Shown here: positions 23,277 through 30,601 of the stretch, one piece after another
Layout: the number at the start of each line of letters is the position of its first letter
Position numbering within the stretch: position 1 is the first letter of the stretch
Translations under genes and position numbers: made by a program
From: Candidatus Buchananbacteria bacterium RIFCSPHIGHO2_01_FULL_44_11
GTDB lineage: Bacteria; Patescibacteriota; Patescibacteriia; Buchananbacterales; UBA6539
DNA: 36,232 bases
Assembly: GCA_001817345.1 (NCBI GenBank)
Contig: MHIE01000020.1
Span: 373-36,604 of the forward strand
Direction: 5' to 3'
Notes under the pieces: generated by a model
Told to the model about the DNA's origin: nothing
Databases searched by the model: none
What the model saw: the letters and a program-made list of their open reading frames with translations, nothing else

Positions 23277-23900
23277 ATGCGATTATTCCGCTCTTTAACC
23301 CTGCTGACAATTTTAGCCACCGGCCTGGGCTGCAGCCACTTCGGCCCGCCGAGCCTCAAGCGCCAGCCGGAGTTGGATCAGGGCCTTACACCCAGTCGGC
23401 CGCCAGCGGCAACCAATGAATTCGGATTGATTCCTCTGGATGTCTGCTTCTCGGAAGTCACAGCGGGGATGTACCCGGTCGTCATCAACAATATCCCGAC
23501 CACCACCACGGTGACGGTCACCGACTTGCGCCGGCAAGCTGATCAGCGGATAAACGTAGTATGCGAACTGCTGATGAGGCAGGTCCGGGCCAAAGTCCAG
23601 CGGCCAGACGTCAGAGGATTTTACACCACTCGGGATTTCCGATCCCTCCAAACCGTGCCTCAGCCAGACAGCCAGAAAAGATCAGCCATCCTGATTTATG
23701 AAATTCATGTCTTCGTCAAGTTGGCGATCACAGCCCCCCATACTCCCACGCCACTGCCGAGAACAATCCCGGCGACCAAGCCAAAAGCAACCATCATCAG
23801 CACCCTTTTCCCCGCCACTCGGCTGGGGATTTTTTTTATTTTTACATATACCAAATACGTAGAGACACAAAATCTTGTGTCTCTACGTATTTTTTTGTAA
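23277..23900 (+). CDS. Small lipoprotein, 3' end uncertain
   Basis: The frame gives 207 residues. A good Shine-Dalgarno (GGAGGG, 23265-23270) precedes the ATG. The start MRLFRSLTLLTILATGLGC has a lipoprotein signal with acceptor Cys at residue 19. About residues 50-140 look coding; no family recognised. The tail (ATKPKATIISTLF.., then FIFTYTKYVETQNLVSLRIFL) is suspicious: it is read through two hairpin-plus-T terminators (23810-23841 and 23853-23897), and the sense of the segment before it is Pro/Thr-rich in a way typical of antisense reading. A frameshift or an earlier stop is likely; in the other two frames stops lie near 23690-23700. Anchoring outside the membrane is expected. Confidence 0.5.
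   Translation: MRLFRSLTLLTILATGLGCSHFGPPSLKRQPELDQGLTPSRPPAATNEFGLIPLDVCFSEVTAGMYPVVINNIPTTTTVTVTDLRRQADQRINVVCELLMRQVRAKVQRPDVRGFYTTRDFRSLQTVPQPDSQKRSAILIYEIHVFVKLAITAPHTPTPLPRTIPATKPKATIISTLFPATRLGIFFIFTYTKYVETQNLVSLRIFL
23810..23841 (+). terminator. Rho-independent terminator
   Basis: CCCCGCC (23810-23816), loop ACTC, GGCTGGGG (23821-23828, one bulge), then a run of T (from 23830). It lies inside the reading frame of the lipoprotein gene. Confidence 0.7.
23853..23897 (+). terminator. Hairpin with T-run, GTAGAGAC family
   Basis: AAATACGTAGAGACACAA (23853-23870) and its perfect complement TTGTGTCTCTACGTATTT (23875-23892) form an 18-bp stem with a 4-base loop, followed by T on the plus strand. 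The stem shares the GTAGAGAC motif with the palindrome at 34806-34871, so this may be a repeat doubling as terminator. Confidence 0.7.
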
Positions 23901-23911
23901 CACACAAAATG

Positions 23912-23952
23912 TAAAAATAAAAAAATCCGCGCAAGATAGGCATCCGCGCGGG
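23912..23952 (-). terminator. Terminator of the pyrE-pyrF unit
   Basis: On the minus strand: CCGCGC (23946-23951), 13-base loop, GCGCGG (23927-23932), then A TTTTTTT ATTTTT. It is about 50 bases after the corrected pyrF stop (23999). Confidence 0.75.
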
Positions 23953-23998
23953 GAACGAAAATGAATGAACCAAGAGAACAGAACATAGAAAGGCGGGC

Positions 23999-24846
23999 TT
24001 AAGCGGCCAGGGCTTCGTTGATTTGATCCCGATACTCGCGGGCTTTCTTCGCCGCCATTTCAGCGAAATCAGCTCCGTCGGAAGCGTTGTGGATGGCACG
24101 GCTGACGTTGACCACGAAGTTGAATTGCTTGGCCTGTCTGATGGTCTCCAGGACATCGCACCCTGCTTTCCAATAGCCGGAATCAGCAGCCAGGTGCTGG
24201 GTGGAATCAAATCCACCAATTCACCGATCTGCTTGGGGAAGGTGGCGCCCATCACCAAACCGAGCCGAGCCGATTTGTCAGTCTGGCATTGCATGATGTC
24301 CCTGGCCATCTTACGGAACATGGCCATCTCCGTACCGTCTTCTTCACGAACGATGGCTTCTTGGAAGACGGCGGCTTTGGGGTTACTGGTATGGCACAAG
24401 GCGAAGACGAGGTACTGCAATCCGGCGTTGAGCCATGGATCCAGGATATCGGTACCAAGCGAGGCATTAACTGTGACCGCATCTGCCTGGAAGCGTTTAA
24501 GAGCGGTCATGACCTGCATCTCACCGGTATTGCCGATGTCGCCGTACTTACCGTCCAGGATGGTCGGCAGACCGGAGCACTTCTGGATAAAGCCAAACAG
24601 ATTTGCCAGTTCATTCTCGGCGCCGATGGCCGACCAGAACGCCAGGTTCGGCTTAAAACAGCAGCCGAACTCGGCCGTCGCTTCAACGATCGTCTGGCCG
24701 AATTCCAGCAGACCTCTCGGTGTGGGCGCAATGCCCTTGGGAAGCTTCCGGCAGTCCAGATCCAGCCCAATACATAGATGGGAATTTCTCTGCCATTGGG
24801 CTGCCAACAGCCGTTCGGTGATTGACGATGAGCTGTTCGGTTCCAT
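23999..24846 (-). pseudogene. pyrF: Orotidine 5'-phosphate decarboxylase with a frameshift
   Basis: It should decarboxylate OMP to UMP, the last step of de novo pyrimidine synthesis. The first 229 codons read as the bacterial subfamily with CIGLDLD (residues 26-32), FKPNLAFW and LDGKYGDIGNT (catalytic Lys/Asp). After LLIPAIGKQG the frame shifts: continuing in -1 from the run CCC at 24161-24163 restores GCDVLETIRQAKQ and ends ..EYRDQINEALAA at a stop at 23999. So one G appears to be missing from the GGG run. In the uncorrected frame the reading runs to 23842 and ends in nonsense. It is either a sequencing or assembly indel, or a real pseudogene. It has a good ribosome binding site (AGAGGTG) and follows pyrE by 69 bases. 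The + frames over it are shadows. Confidence 0.85.
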
Positions 24847-24915
24847 TAGTGCACCTCTCGTTCTAGAATGAATCCGGCCTATGGCCTGGATGATTACTTC
24901 TCGGACTACTTGATC

Positions 24916-25596
24916 TTACTTGGCGCCATACTTCGCCCGATAGGCTTGGATGGCGGCAAAGACTGCATCATCCATCATGATATGATTTTCTTCGTCCACG
25001 CGGTTGTGTAAGTGGTCGACGATATCATCAAGCGTAACAATAGCGCCAACCTTGATACCAAGCTCATCGCGCAGTGCGGATAAGGCGCTCTTGTCAGAGT
25101 CAAGACTGCGCTCCTGCCGATCGACTGAGACGATCACGCCAGCCACCTCGACTTTGGCCGCGACGCGCAAAATCTCAATTGACTCGCGGACTGACGTGCC
25201 AGAAGTGGTCACGTCGTCAATAATGACTACTCGCTCGCCGTTTTGGAGTTTGCAACCAATGAGATTGCCGCCCTCGCCGTGATCCTTGGCTTCTTTGCGA
25301 TTGAACGTGACCGCCACGTCTAGGTCATAATTTTCGGCTAGGGCGATTGCCGTAGCCGACGCCAGGGAAATGCCCTTGTACGCCGGTCCAAACAGGCAAT
25401 GGAAGTGAGGGCCGATCAGATTGACTACCGCTTGGGCGTAGAAATGCCCCAAACGACGCAGTTTTACGCCGGTGTCAAAATGACCGGTGTTCATGAAAAA
25501 CGGAGCTTTTCGGCCGCTTCTGAGAGTAAAATCGCCGAATTGCAATGCACCGGCATTGACCATGAACTCAATGAATTGTTGCTTGTAAAGCTCCAC
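24916..25596 (-). CDS. pyrE: Orotate phosphoribosyltransferase
   Basis: A 226-residue enzyme that transfers orotate to PRPP to give OMP, the substrate of pyrF, which follows it. The PRPP-binding motif VVIIDDVTTSGTS (about residues 124-136) is intact, and the loop FNRKEAKDHGEGG (about 99-111) is the flexible catalytic loop. The start is GTG at 25596, preceded by AAAGGAGAA at the right distance. Length is normal. It is the first gene of the pyr unit. Base composition and strong ribosome binding sites here differ from the housekeeping genes around, which suggests a different origin, though nothing proves transfer. Confidence 0.93.
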   Translation of the reverse strand: MELYKQQFIEFMVNAGALQFGDFTLRSGRKAPFFMNTGHFDTGVKLRRLGHFYAQAVVNLIGPHFHCLFGPAYKGISLASATAIALAENYDLDVAVTFNRKEAKDHGEGGNLIGCKLQNGERVVIIDDVTTSGTSVRESIEILRVAAKVEVAGVIVSVDRQERSLDSDKSALSALRDELGIKVGAIVTLDDIVDHLHNRVDEENHIMMDDAVFAAIQAYRAKYGAK

Positions 25597-25826
25597 TAGA
25601 CTTCTCCTTTCCAGTGAATTGTCAAAAGAGCGCCTGAATTAGCCCTCCTTTATTAGTAACAACTTACCTTTTGGCTATAAAAAAGTCAACCTGATAAATA
25701 AACCCCGTACTAAATTCCACGATTGTCTTGAGACTAGTTGAATTTAGACTCTCTTTCGTGGGATTTTTATTTTTGAGGAGTTTTTAAATTGTCATTGATT
25801 GTAAGTGTGGTTGGGGTTTGATGCTA

Positions 25827-26014
25827 AACCCCGCACTAAATTCCGCGAACAAATCATGAGGATATTTTTTGAAAACTTCGCGCGAAGTCGCCTTCAGCTT
25901 AATTTGGTTAGGCTTTAAGTCTAACCTTTTGAATTAGTGCGGGGTTATTTTTACAATCGCCATTCACCCTTTTCTGAAAGAAATCTACTAAGACAGGGAT
26001 TCTGGCGGTAAAAA
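25827..26014. repeat. Composite palindromic element, copy 2
   Basis: AACCCCGCACTAAATTC (25827-25843) pairs with GAATTAGTGCGGGGTT (25931-25946) at 16 of 17 positions; inside it are the perfect palindrome ACTTCGCGCGAAGT (25875-25888) and the hairpin GGTTAG/CTAACC. The second module pairs ATTTTTAC (25948-25955) with GTAAAAAT (to 26014) and CGCCA with TGGCG. Same design as 9978-10149. A shorter relative starts with AACCCCGTACTAAATTCC at 25701. Confidence 0.75.
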
Positions 26015-26046
26015 TAAAAAACCGGCCCGCGAGAAAGTAGGCCGGG
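26009..26046 (-). terminator. Minus-strand terminator, second of a tandem pair
   Basis: Minus strand: CCGGCC (26040-26045), 12-base loop, GGCCGG (26022-26027), then TTTTTTATTTTTA. The same 55-base block recurs at 26243-26297. Confidence 0.75.
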
Positions 26047-26242
26047 AAGGCAGAGAGCAGGGCATTCTCTCCCTCTTAGTGTAAGAGGGAGACGCCTGCC
26101 TGCGCCGAATCCTGAGACATTCTTGAGCTTCGGCAGGCAGGGAGGGAGTTATCCTGGCTTTGATAACTCCCCCGCCTGCGCTTCGCTTTGGCGGGCAGGC
26201 CTAGCCCCTCTTAAATTAGGGGGGGGATACCTTTTGGGGACA

Positions 26243-26279
26243 TAAAAATAAAAAAATCGACCCGCGGAAAGCAGGCCGA
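26243..26279 (-). terminator. Minus-strand terminator after the 60-aa gene
   Basis: Minus strand: hairpin TCGGCC..GGTCGA (arms near 26274-26279 and 26257-26262, one mismatch) followed by TTTTTTTATTTTTAT, about 50 bases after the stop of the 60-aa gene. Together with its flank GAAGGCAGGGAGCATGG it is a direct repeat of the block at 26009. Confidence 0.7.
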
Positions 26280-26328
26280 GAAGGCAGGGAGCATGGGCAA
26301 TTAAGCCCGAAAGACGATCGGCTGAGAG

Positions 26329-26511
26329 TCAGCCGGCCAAATACGGAGACCTGACCGGCCAAGGCGTGCCGGCAATGCATACCGGCGGTACGAAAGGCGC
26401 GGCGTTGGGCGCCCGATGGTCGGCGAAAGCCGTGTCTTGGCGGTTTTGCTTGTCGCCTTGAGCTGGCTTTTGGTCATCGCTTGGTAATGAGCGATCGCGT
26501 AAGTCTTTCAT
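26329..26511 (-). CDS. Orphan 60-aa protein with its own promoter and terminators
   Basis: It starts MKDLRDRSLPSDDQKP and ends RSPYLAG; hydrophilic then Pro/Ala-rich, with one Cys and no membrane span or motif that I recognise. I took the ATG at 26511 because GGAGG lies 7 bases before it; a longer frame to 26565 crosses the promoter region. It is transcribed from a strong promoter and stopped by two terminators in tandem, so it is a self-contained unit. It may be a peptide gene or could mark an RNA gene whose ORF is incidental. Its function is unknown. Confidence 0.55.
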   Translation of the reverse strand: MKDLRDRSLPSDDQKPAQGDKQNRQDTAFADHRAPNAAPFVPPVCIAGTPWPVRSPYLAG

Positions 26512-26553
26512 GCAATCCTCCAGAAACAGAATTGGGAAAATAAGGTTAGCTAT

Positions 26554-26582
26554 ATAGTAGCACAAATAACTTGAATCGTCAA
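26554..26582 (-). promoter_or_regulatory. Consensus-like promoter of the 60-aa gene
   Basis: Minus strand: -35 TTGACG (26577-26582), 17-base spacer, -10 TACTAT (26554-26559); start near 26547 with a leader of about 36 bases. Confidence 0.75.
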
Positions 26583-26745
26583 CCCCACACCTTTTCTAGC
26601 TTCTTAGGGTCATCCTGAACTTGTCCCGATTTTTCCCAAATCTCCGATTTGGTGAAAAATCGAGGATCCCGCCTCAGGCGGTGAATTCAGGATCTGCAGA
26701 TTCCGGATCAGGTCCGGAATGACAGGTGAAGAAAAGGTGCGGGGT
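26582..26745. repeat. Inverted-repeat element with nested hairpins
   Basis: Outer arms ACCCCACACCTTTTCT (26582-26597) and AGAAAAGGTGCGGGGT (26730-26745) pair at 15 of 16 positions. Inside are CGATTTTTC-CAAATC / GATTTG-GAAAAATCG (26628-26663), CCGCCTCAGGCGG, and the TCATCCTGAA/TTCAGGA pair common in dispersed bacterial repeats. The left arm overlaps the -35 region of the 60-aa gene. Confidence 0.7.
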
Positions 26746-26756
26746 CAATCGTAAAC

Positions 26757-26787
26757 TAAAAAAACCAACTGAATTGTTTTCAGTCGG
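26757..26787 (-). terminator. Terminator of the ATP synthase transcription unit
   Basis: Minus strand: CCGACTGAA (26779-26787), loop AACAA, TTCAGTTGG (26765-26773), then TTTTTTT. It is about 30 bases after the carbonic-anhydrase-like gene, the last gene of the unit. Confidence 0.88.
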
Positions 26788-26816
26788 CTGTCTGATCTGA
26801 CTTAATTTTTACTCAG

Positions 26817-27230
26817 TTAGCTGATTGGCACCAAGCTCAAATTGCCGGTGGCCGTACCTTGAATAATAAAACTTTTAACACCCAGACTGGGAAATTCCTG
26901 GTTAATTATTTCTTTGATTTTGGCCAAATCAGCTACTTGTTTTTGCCGCTCGGCCTCAGCGTCAGCAATGGCATAAGCGCCGCAATTGTCATGAAGTAAA
27001 ATTATCACTTCTTTGATTTGGTGGAGTCGCAGTGAAATGCTGATTTGTTTTTTGATCATCGCCACTTCTCCAGGCTGGTCAGACAAAATGTCTTTGGCTG
27101 AACCGGCTAAAGACACTAAGTCATAGCTGTCACCGGGATAACCAACGCCGGCTAAAAGGTCAGACCGTTCACCCGGCCGCAGCCGAAAATCAATACAGCG
27201 GAAAACCAAAGCTTGGCAAATGTGGGACAT
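26817..27230 (-). CDS. Beta-carbonic-anhydrase-like protein
   Basis: A 137-residue protein with the zinc ligands and catalytic pair of the beta class: C12-x-D14-x-R16 (CIDFR) and H80-x2-C83 (HDNCG). The beta class hydrates CO2 to bicarbonate; many related short proteins have lost or changed this activity, so the reaction is likely but unproven. It is shorter than typical plant-type enzymes (around 200 residues). The start is only 9 bases after the DUF559 gene and has no clear ribosome binding site. It is the last gene of the atp unit; bicarbonate supply for pyrE/pyrF-type biosynthesis is a guess. Confidence 0.75.
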   Translation of the reverse strand: MSHICQALVFRCIDFRLRPGERSDLLAGVGYPGDSYDLVSLAGSAKDILSDQPGEVAMIKKQISISLRLHQIKEVIILLHDNCGAYAIADAEAERQKQVADLAKIKEIINQEFPSLGVKSFIIQGTATGNLSLVPIS

Positions 27231-27239
27231 AAGTTTCTT

Positions 27240-27626
27240 TTATGCCTCCTTTCTTAAAGGAGGTGGCGAGCTTGCGAGCCGGAGGATTTCCGCTTTTATC
27301 CCCTCAAGCACACCTTCTAAATTAGACCTAACATCGGCGTCCTTAAATCTTATTACTCTTACCCCAAACTCTTCAAGGGCTTTTTGTCTTATCTCATCTT
27401 CTTTAACTCTATCGTTATGACTGGCAGCGCCGTCAATCTCAATTGCCAAATTCAATGAATGGCAATAAAAATCTACGATGTACTTTCCTATCGGTCTCTG
27501 GCGCAAAAAACGATAGCCCAGTTTGTCTTTTTTCAACTCTTGCCACAAAAAAACTTCGGAAAGATTGCCGGCTTGACGCAACTTTTTGGCATATGAATTG
27601 AGATAGTTTTCGTAGTGTAGTTTCAC
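27240..27626 (-). CDS. DUF559 endonuclease-like protein
   Basis: A 128-residue protein of the DUF559 family, related to the very-short-patch-repair (Vsr)/PD-(D/E)XK nucleases. The typical core is IVDFYCHSLNLAIEIDGAAS (about residues 43-62; Asp and Glu-x-Asp candidates for metal binding), followed by RVIRFKDADV. The start is GTG at 27626, with GGAGGGGGAGGG before it. A longer frame to 27863 would translate two 41-bp repeats and is rejected. The gene is flanked by hairpins of the same design on both sides (see findings). Function unknown; its placement after atpC suggests insertion into the unit. Confidence 0.8.
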   Translation of the reverse strand: MKLHYENYLNSYAKKLRQAGNLSEVFLWQELKKDKLGYRFLRQRPIGKYIVDFYCHSLNLAIEIDGAASHNDRVKEDEIRQKALEEFGVRVIRFKDADVRSNLEGVLEGIKAEILRLASSPPPLRKEA

Positions 27627-27627
27627 A

Positions 27628-27708
27628 AATCCCTCCCCCTCCGGGTACTCCCTTTGAGAAAGGGAGCGAATCCCTCCCCCTCCGGGTACTCCCTTTGAGA
27701 AAGGGAGA
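27628..27708. repeat. Two 41-bp direct repeats with hairpins, 5' of the DUF559 gene
   Basis: Two nearly identical copies (27628-27668, 27669-27708), each with CTCCCTTT-GAG-AAAGGGAG (27648-27666 and 27689-27707). A related hairpin CCTCCTTT-CTT-AAAGGAGG (27245-27263) sits at the 3' end of the gene. The repeat lies right after the atpC stop. Confidence 0.85.
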
Positions 27709-27711
27709 ATA

Positions 27712-28152
27712 TTACTCTGATTTAATAGTCGGCTGGTGGGTATGTTTTCTTCTTCTGACCACTTTAAGCCGAGCCAGTTCTTTTTCAATTTTACCGGCCA
27801 AAGCCGTATATTCAACCGCTTCTTTATTCTTAACGTCCTGGAGTAATTTTTTTGCCCGCTCAACCGCTGCCTGGGCTCTCAACTCGTCAATTTCTTCTAC
27901 TCCTTCCGCCGTCTGGGTCAGAACCGTGACTGAATTTTTACCTACTTCAATAAAACCGCGGGAAACGGCCATGGGTAATTCTTGGCCGTCAACTTTTGCC
28001 ACCAGTTCCCCGGCCGCCAGCAAAGCAACCAAAGGAATGTGATTGGGCAAAACTGTAATTTCCCCGGTTTTAGTCGGCAAAGTCACTTGGTCAACGTCTT
28101 TTTGGTAAACCAAGCGCTCTGGGGTCACGATTTTGAATTTGATTTTAGGCAT
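27712..28152 (-). CDS. atpC: ATP synthase epsilon subunit
   Basis: A 146-residue subunit of the F1 central stalk, which inhibits ATP hydrolysis. The N-terminal beta barrel is recognisable (MPKIKFKIVTPERLVYQKDV, then EITVLPNHIPLVALLAAGEL), followed by the two-helix C-terminus and a basic tail (RRRKHTHQ). I start at 28152; the longer frame to 28185 begins in a repeat. It is separated from atpD by 132 bases with palindromes, unlike the tight spacing of the rest of the operon. Confidence 0.9.
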   Translation of the reverse strand: MPKIKFKIVTPERLVYQKDVDQVTLPTKTGEITVLPNHIPLVALLAAGELVAKVDGQELPMAVSRGFIEVGKNSVTVLTQTAEGVEEIDELRAQAAVERAKKLLQDVKNKEAVEYTALAGKIEKELARLKVVRRRKHTHQPTIKSE

Positions 28153-28284
28153 AATTAGCTTGTAGTTTGTAGCTTGTCCCGCCACAATAATTTATTTTTA
28201 AACGAAGGCGGGATCCCGCCGTGGCGGTGATAGCTTGTAGAAGGTAATAAACTATGCCCTAAAAGCTGACGGCTAAAAGCTCAA
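28153..28284. repeat. Palindromic insertion between atpD and atpC
   Basis: It contains the perfect palindrome GGCGGGATCCCGCC (28207-28220), flanked by CCCGCCAC (28178-28185) and GTGGCGG (28221-28227), and direct repeats of AGCTTGTAG (near 28157 and 28232). It looks like an old repeat insertion that remains transcribed in the operon. Confidence 0.65.
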
Positions 28285-29670
<1,386 letters not shown>

Positions 29671-29681
29671 TTAATTAATCA

Positions 29682-30587
29682 TTAAGCGGCTTCTAAAGCG
29701 GCTTTACCGCCGGTAATTTCGGCGATTTCCCGAGTGATCGCTGCCTGGCGAGCCTGGTTAAAAGCTAGCGTCAGGTCATCGATCATATCAGCCGCGGCAT
29801 TGGTCGCGTTTTTCATGGCCATCATCCGGGCCGAATGCTCGGACGCGGTTGATTCCAGCATTGCTTGATAAAGTTGGACGGTCACTAAATGGGGTAAAAG
29901 TTCGTTAAAAACAATTTGCGGTGTGGGTTCAAAAAGATATTCAAAATTCTTTTCCGCCGCCGGCTGAGGGGCACTGGCTTGGCCAACTTGACCCAGCTCG
30001 GCGTCAGCCAAAGGTTCAAGCGGCAAAAGCTGTTTTAGCCGCGGCTTTTGAACCAGGGCGGAATAAAAATCAGTGTAAGCGACAAAAACTTTTTGATAAG
30101 TGCCATCAACAAAGCTGCCGGTAACCGCTTTGACTAAAGCGGAGATTTCTGAAGTCGTTAAAATTACGTCCGGCTTTTCAAATACCGCCACCAACTTTTT
30201 GCCGCTCCGGGCTAAAAATTCCGCACCCCAGCGGCCAATCGCCAGCCACTCAACTGCCGTTTCCGCCTGATCGGCTAATTTCAGCGCCCGACTGACAATC
30301 TGGCTGTTAAAGCCGCCGCAAAGACCACGGTTGGAAGTGACTAAAATAATGGCAACTTTTTTCGCCTCGGATTTTGGCGTCAGCAAAGGATGTTTTTTTA
30401 TCTCCAGCCGGGAAATTAAATTCATCACCATCGCCCAGATGTCAAAAGCGTAAGGCCGGGAAGCCAAAACGGCGTTAACCGCTTTGCGCATTTTTGTCGC
30501 CGCCACCATTTCCATCGCCCGGGTAATCTTTTTGGTATTACCGATTGAGCGAATCCGCTTTTTGATTATTTTAGTCGAAACCGCCAT
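29682..30587 (-). CDS. atpG: ATP synthase gamma subunit
   Basis: A 301-residue rotor shaft. The conserved N-terminal helix (KIIKKRIRSIGNTKKITRAMEMVAATKM) and the C-terminal helix (TNAAADMIDDLTLAFNQARQAAITREIAEI) are both present. I start at the ATG at 30587 rather than the upstream TTG at 30596. Confidence 0.94.
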   Translation of the reverse strand: MAVSTKIIKKRIRSIGNTKKITRAMEMVAATKMRKAVNAVLASRPYAFDIWAMVMNLISRLEIKKHPLLTPKSEAKKVAIILVTSNRGLCGGFNSQIVSRALKLADQAETAVEWLAIGRWGAEFLARSGKKLVAVFEKPDVILTTSEISALVKAVTGSFVDGTYQKVFVAYTDFYSALVQKPRLKQLLPLEPLADAELGQVGQASAPQPAAEKNFEYLFEPTPQIVFNELLPHLVTVQLYQAMLESTASEHSARMMAMKNATNAAADMIDDLTLAFNQARQAAITREIAEITGGKAALEAA

Positions 30588-30601
30588 AACTGCCAATCAA
30601 A

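Larger units (their letters stand above)
25597..26242. repeat. Palindrome cluster upstream of pyrE
   Basis: No gene. In order: a hairpin AAATTCCACGA/TCGTGGGAT (about 25713-25764) with T-run, an element like copy 1 at 25827-26014, a perfect hairpin CTCCCTCTTA/TAAGAGGGAG around GTG (26069-26091), a GCCTGCGCCGAA/TTCGGCAGGC pair (about 26096-26139), GGGAGTTATC/GATAACTCCC (26144-26171) and CCGCCTGCG/GGCGGGCAGG (about 26172-26199). The minus-strand promoter for pyrE is not clear: only a -35-like TTGACT near 25684 is seen. Confidence 0.65.

Noticed and set aside
23705-23797. Minus-strand mini-ORF (30 residues, MMVAFGLVAG..)
   Set aside because: It is a Gly/Ala-rich membrane-like peptide with only a weak ribosome binding site, antisense to the lipoprotein gene. 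It could be real but is not supported.
24023-24871. Long plus-strand ORF opposite pyrF
   Set aside because: It is a shadow of pyrF; minus-strand homology is clear.
27628-27708. CRISPR array
   Set aside because: There are only two adjacent repeats without spacers, linked to hairpins next to DUF559.
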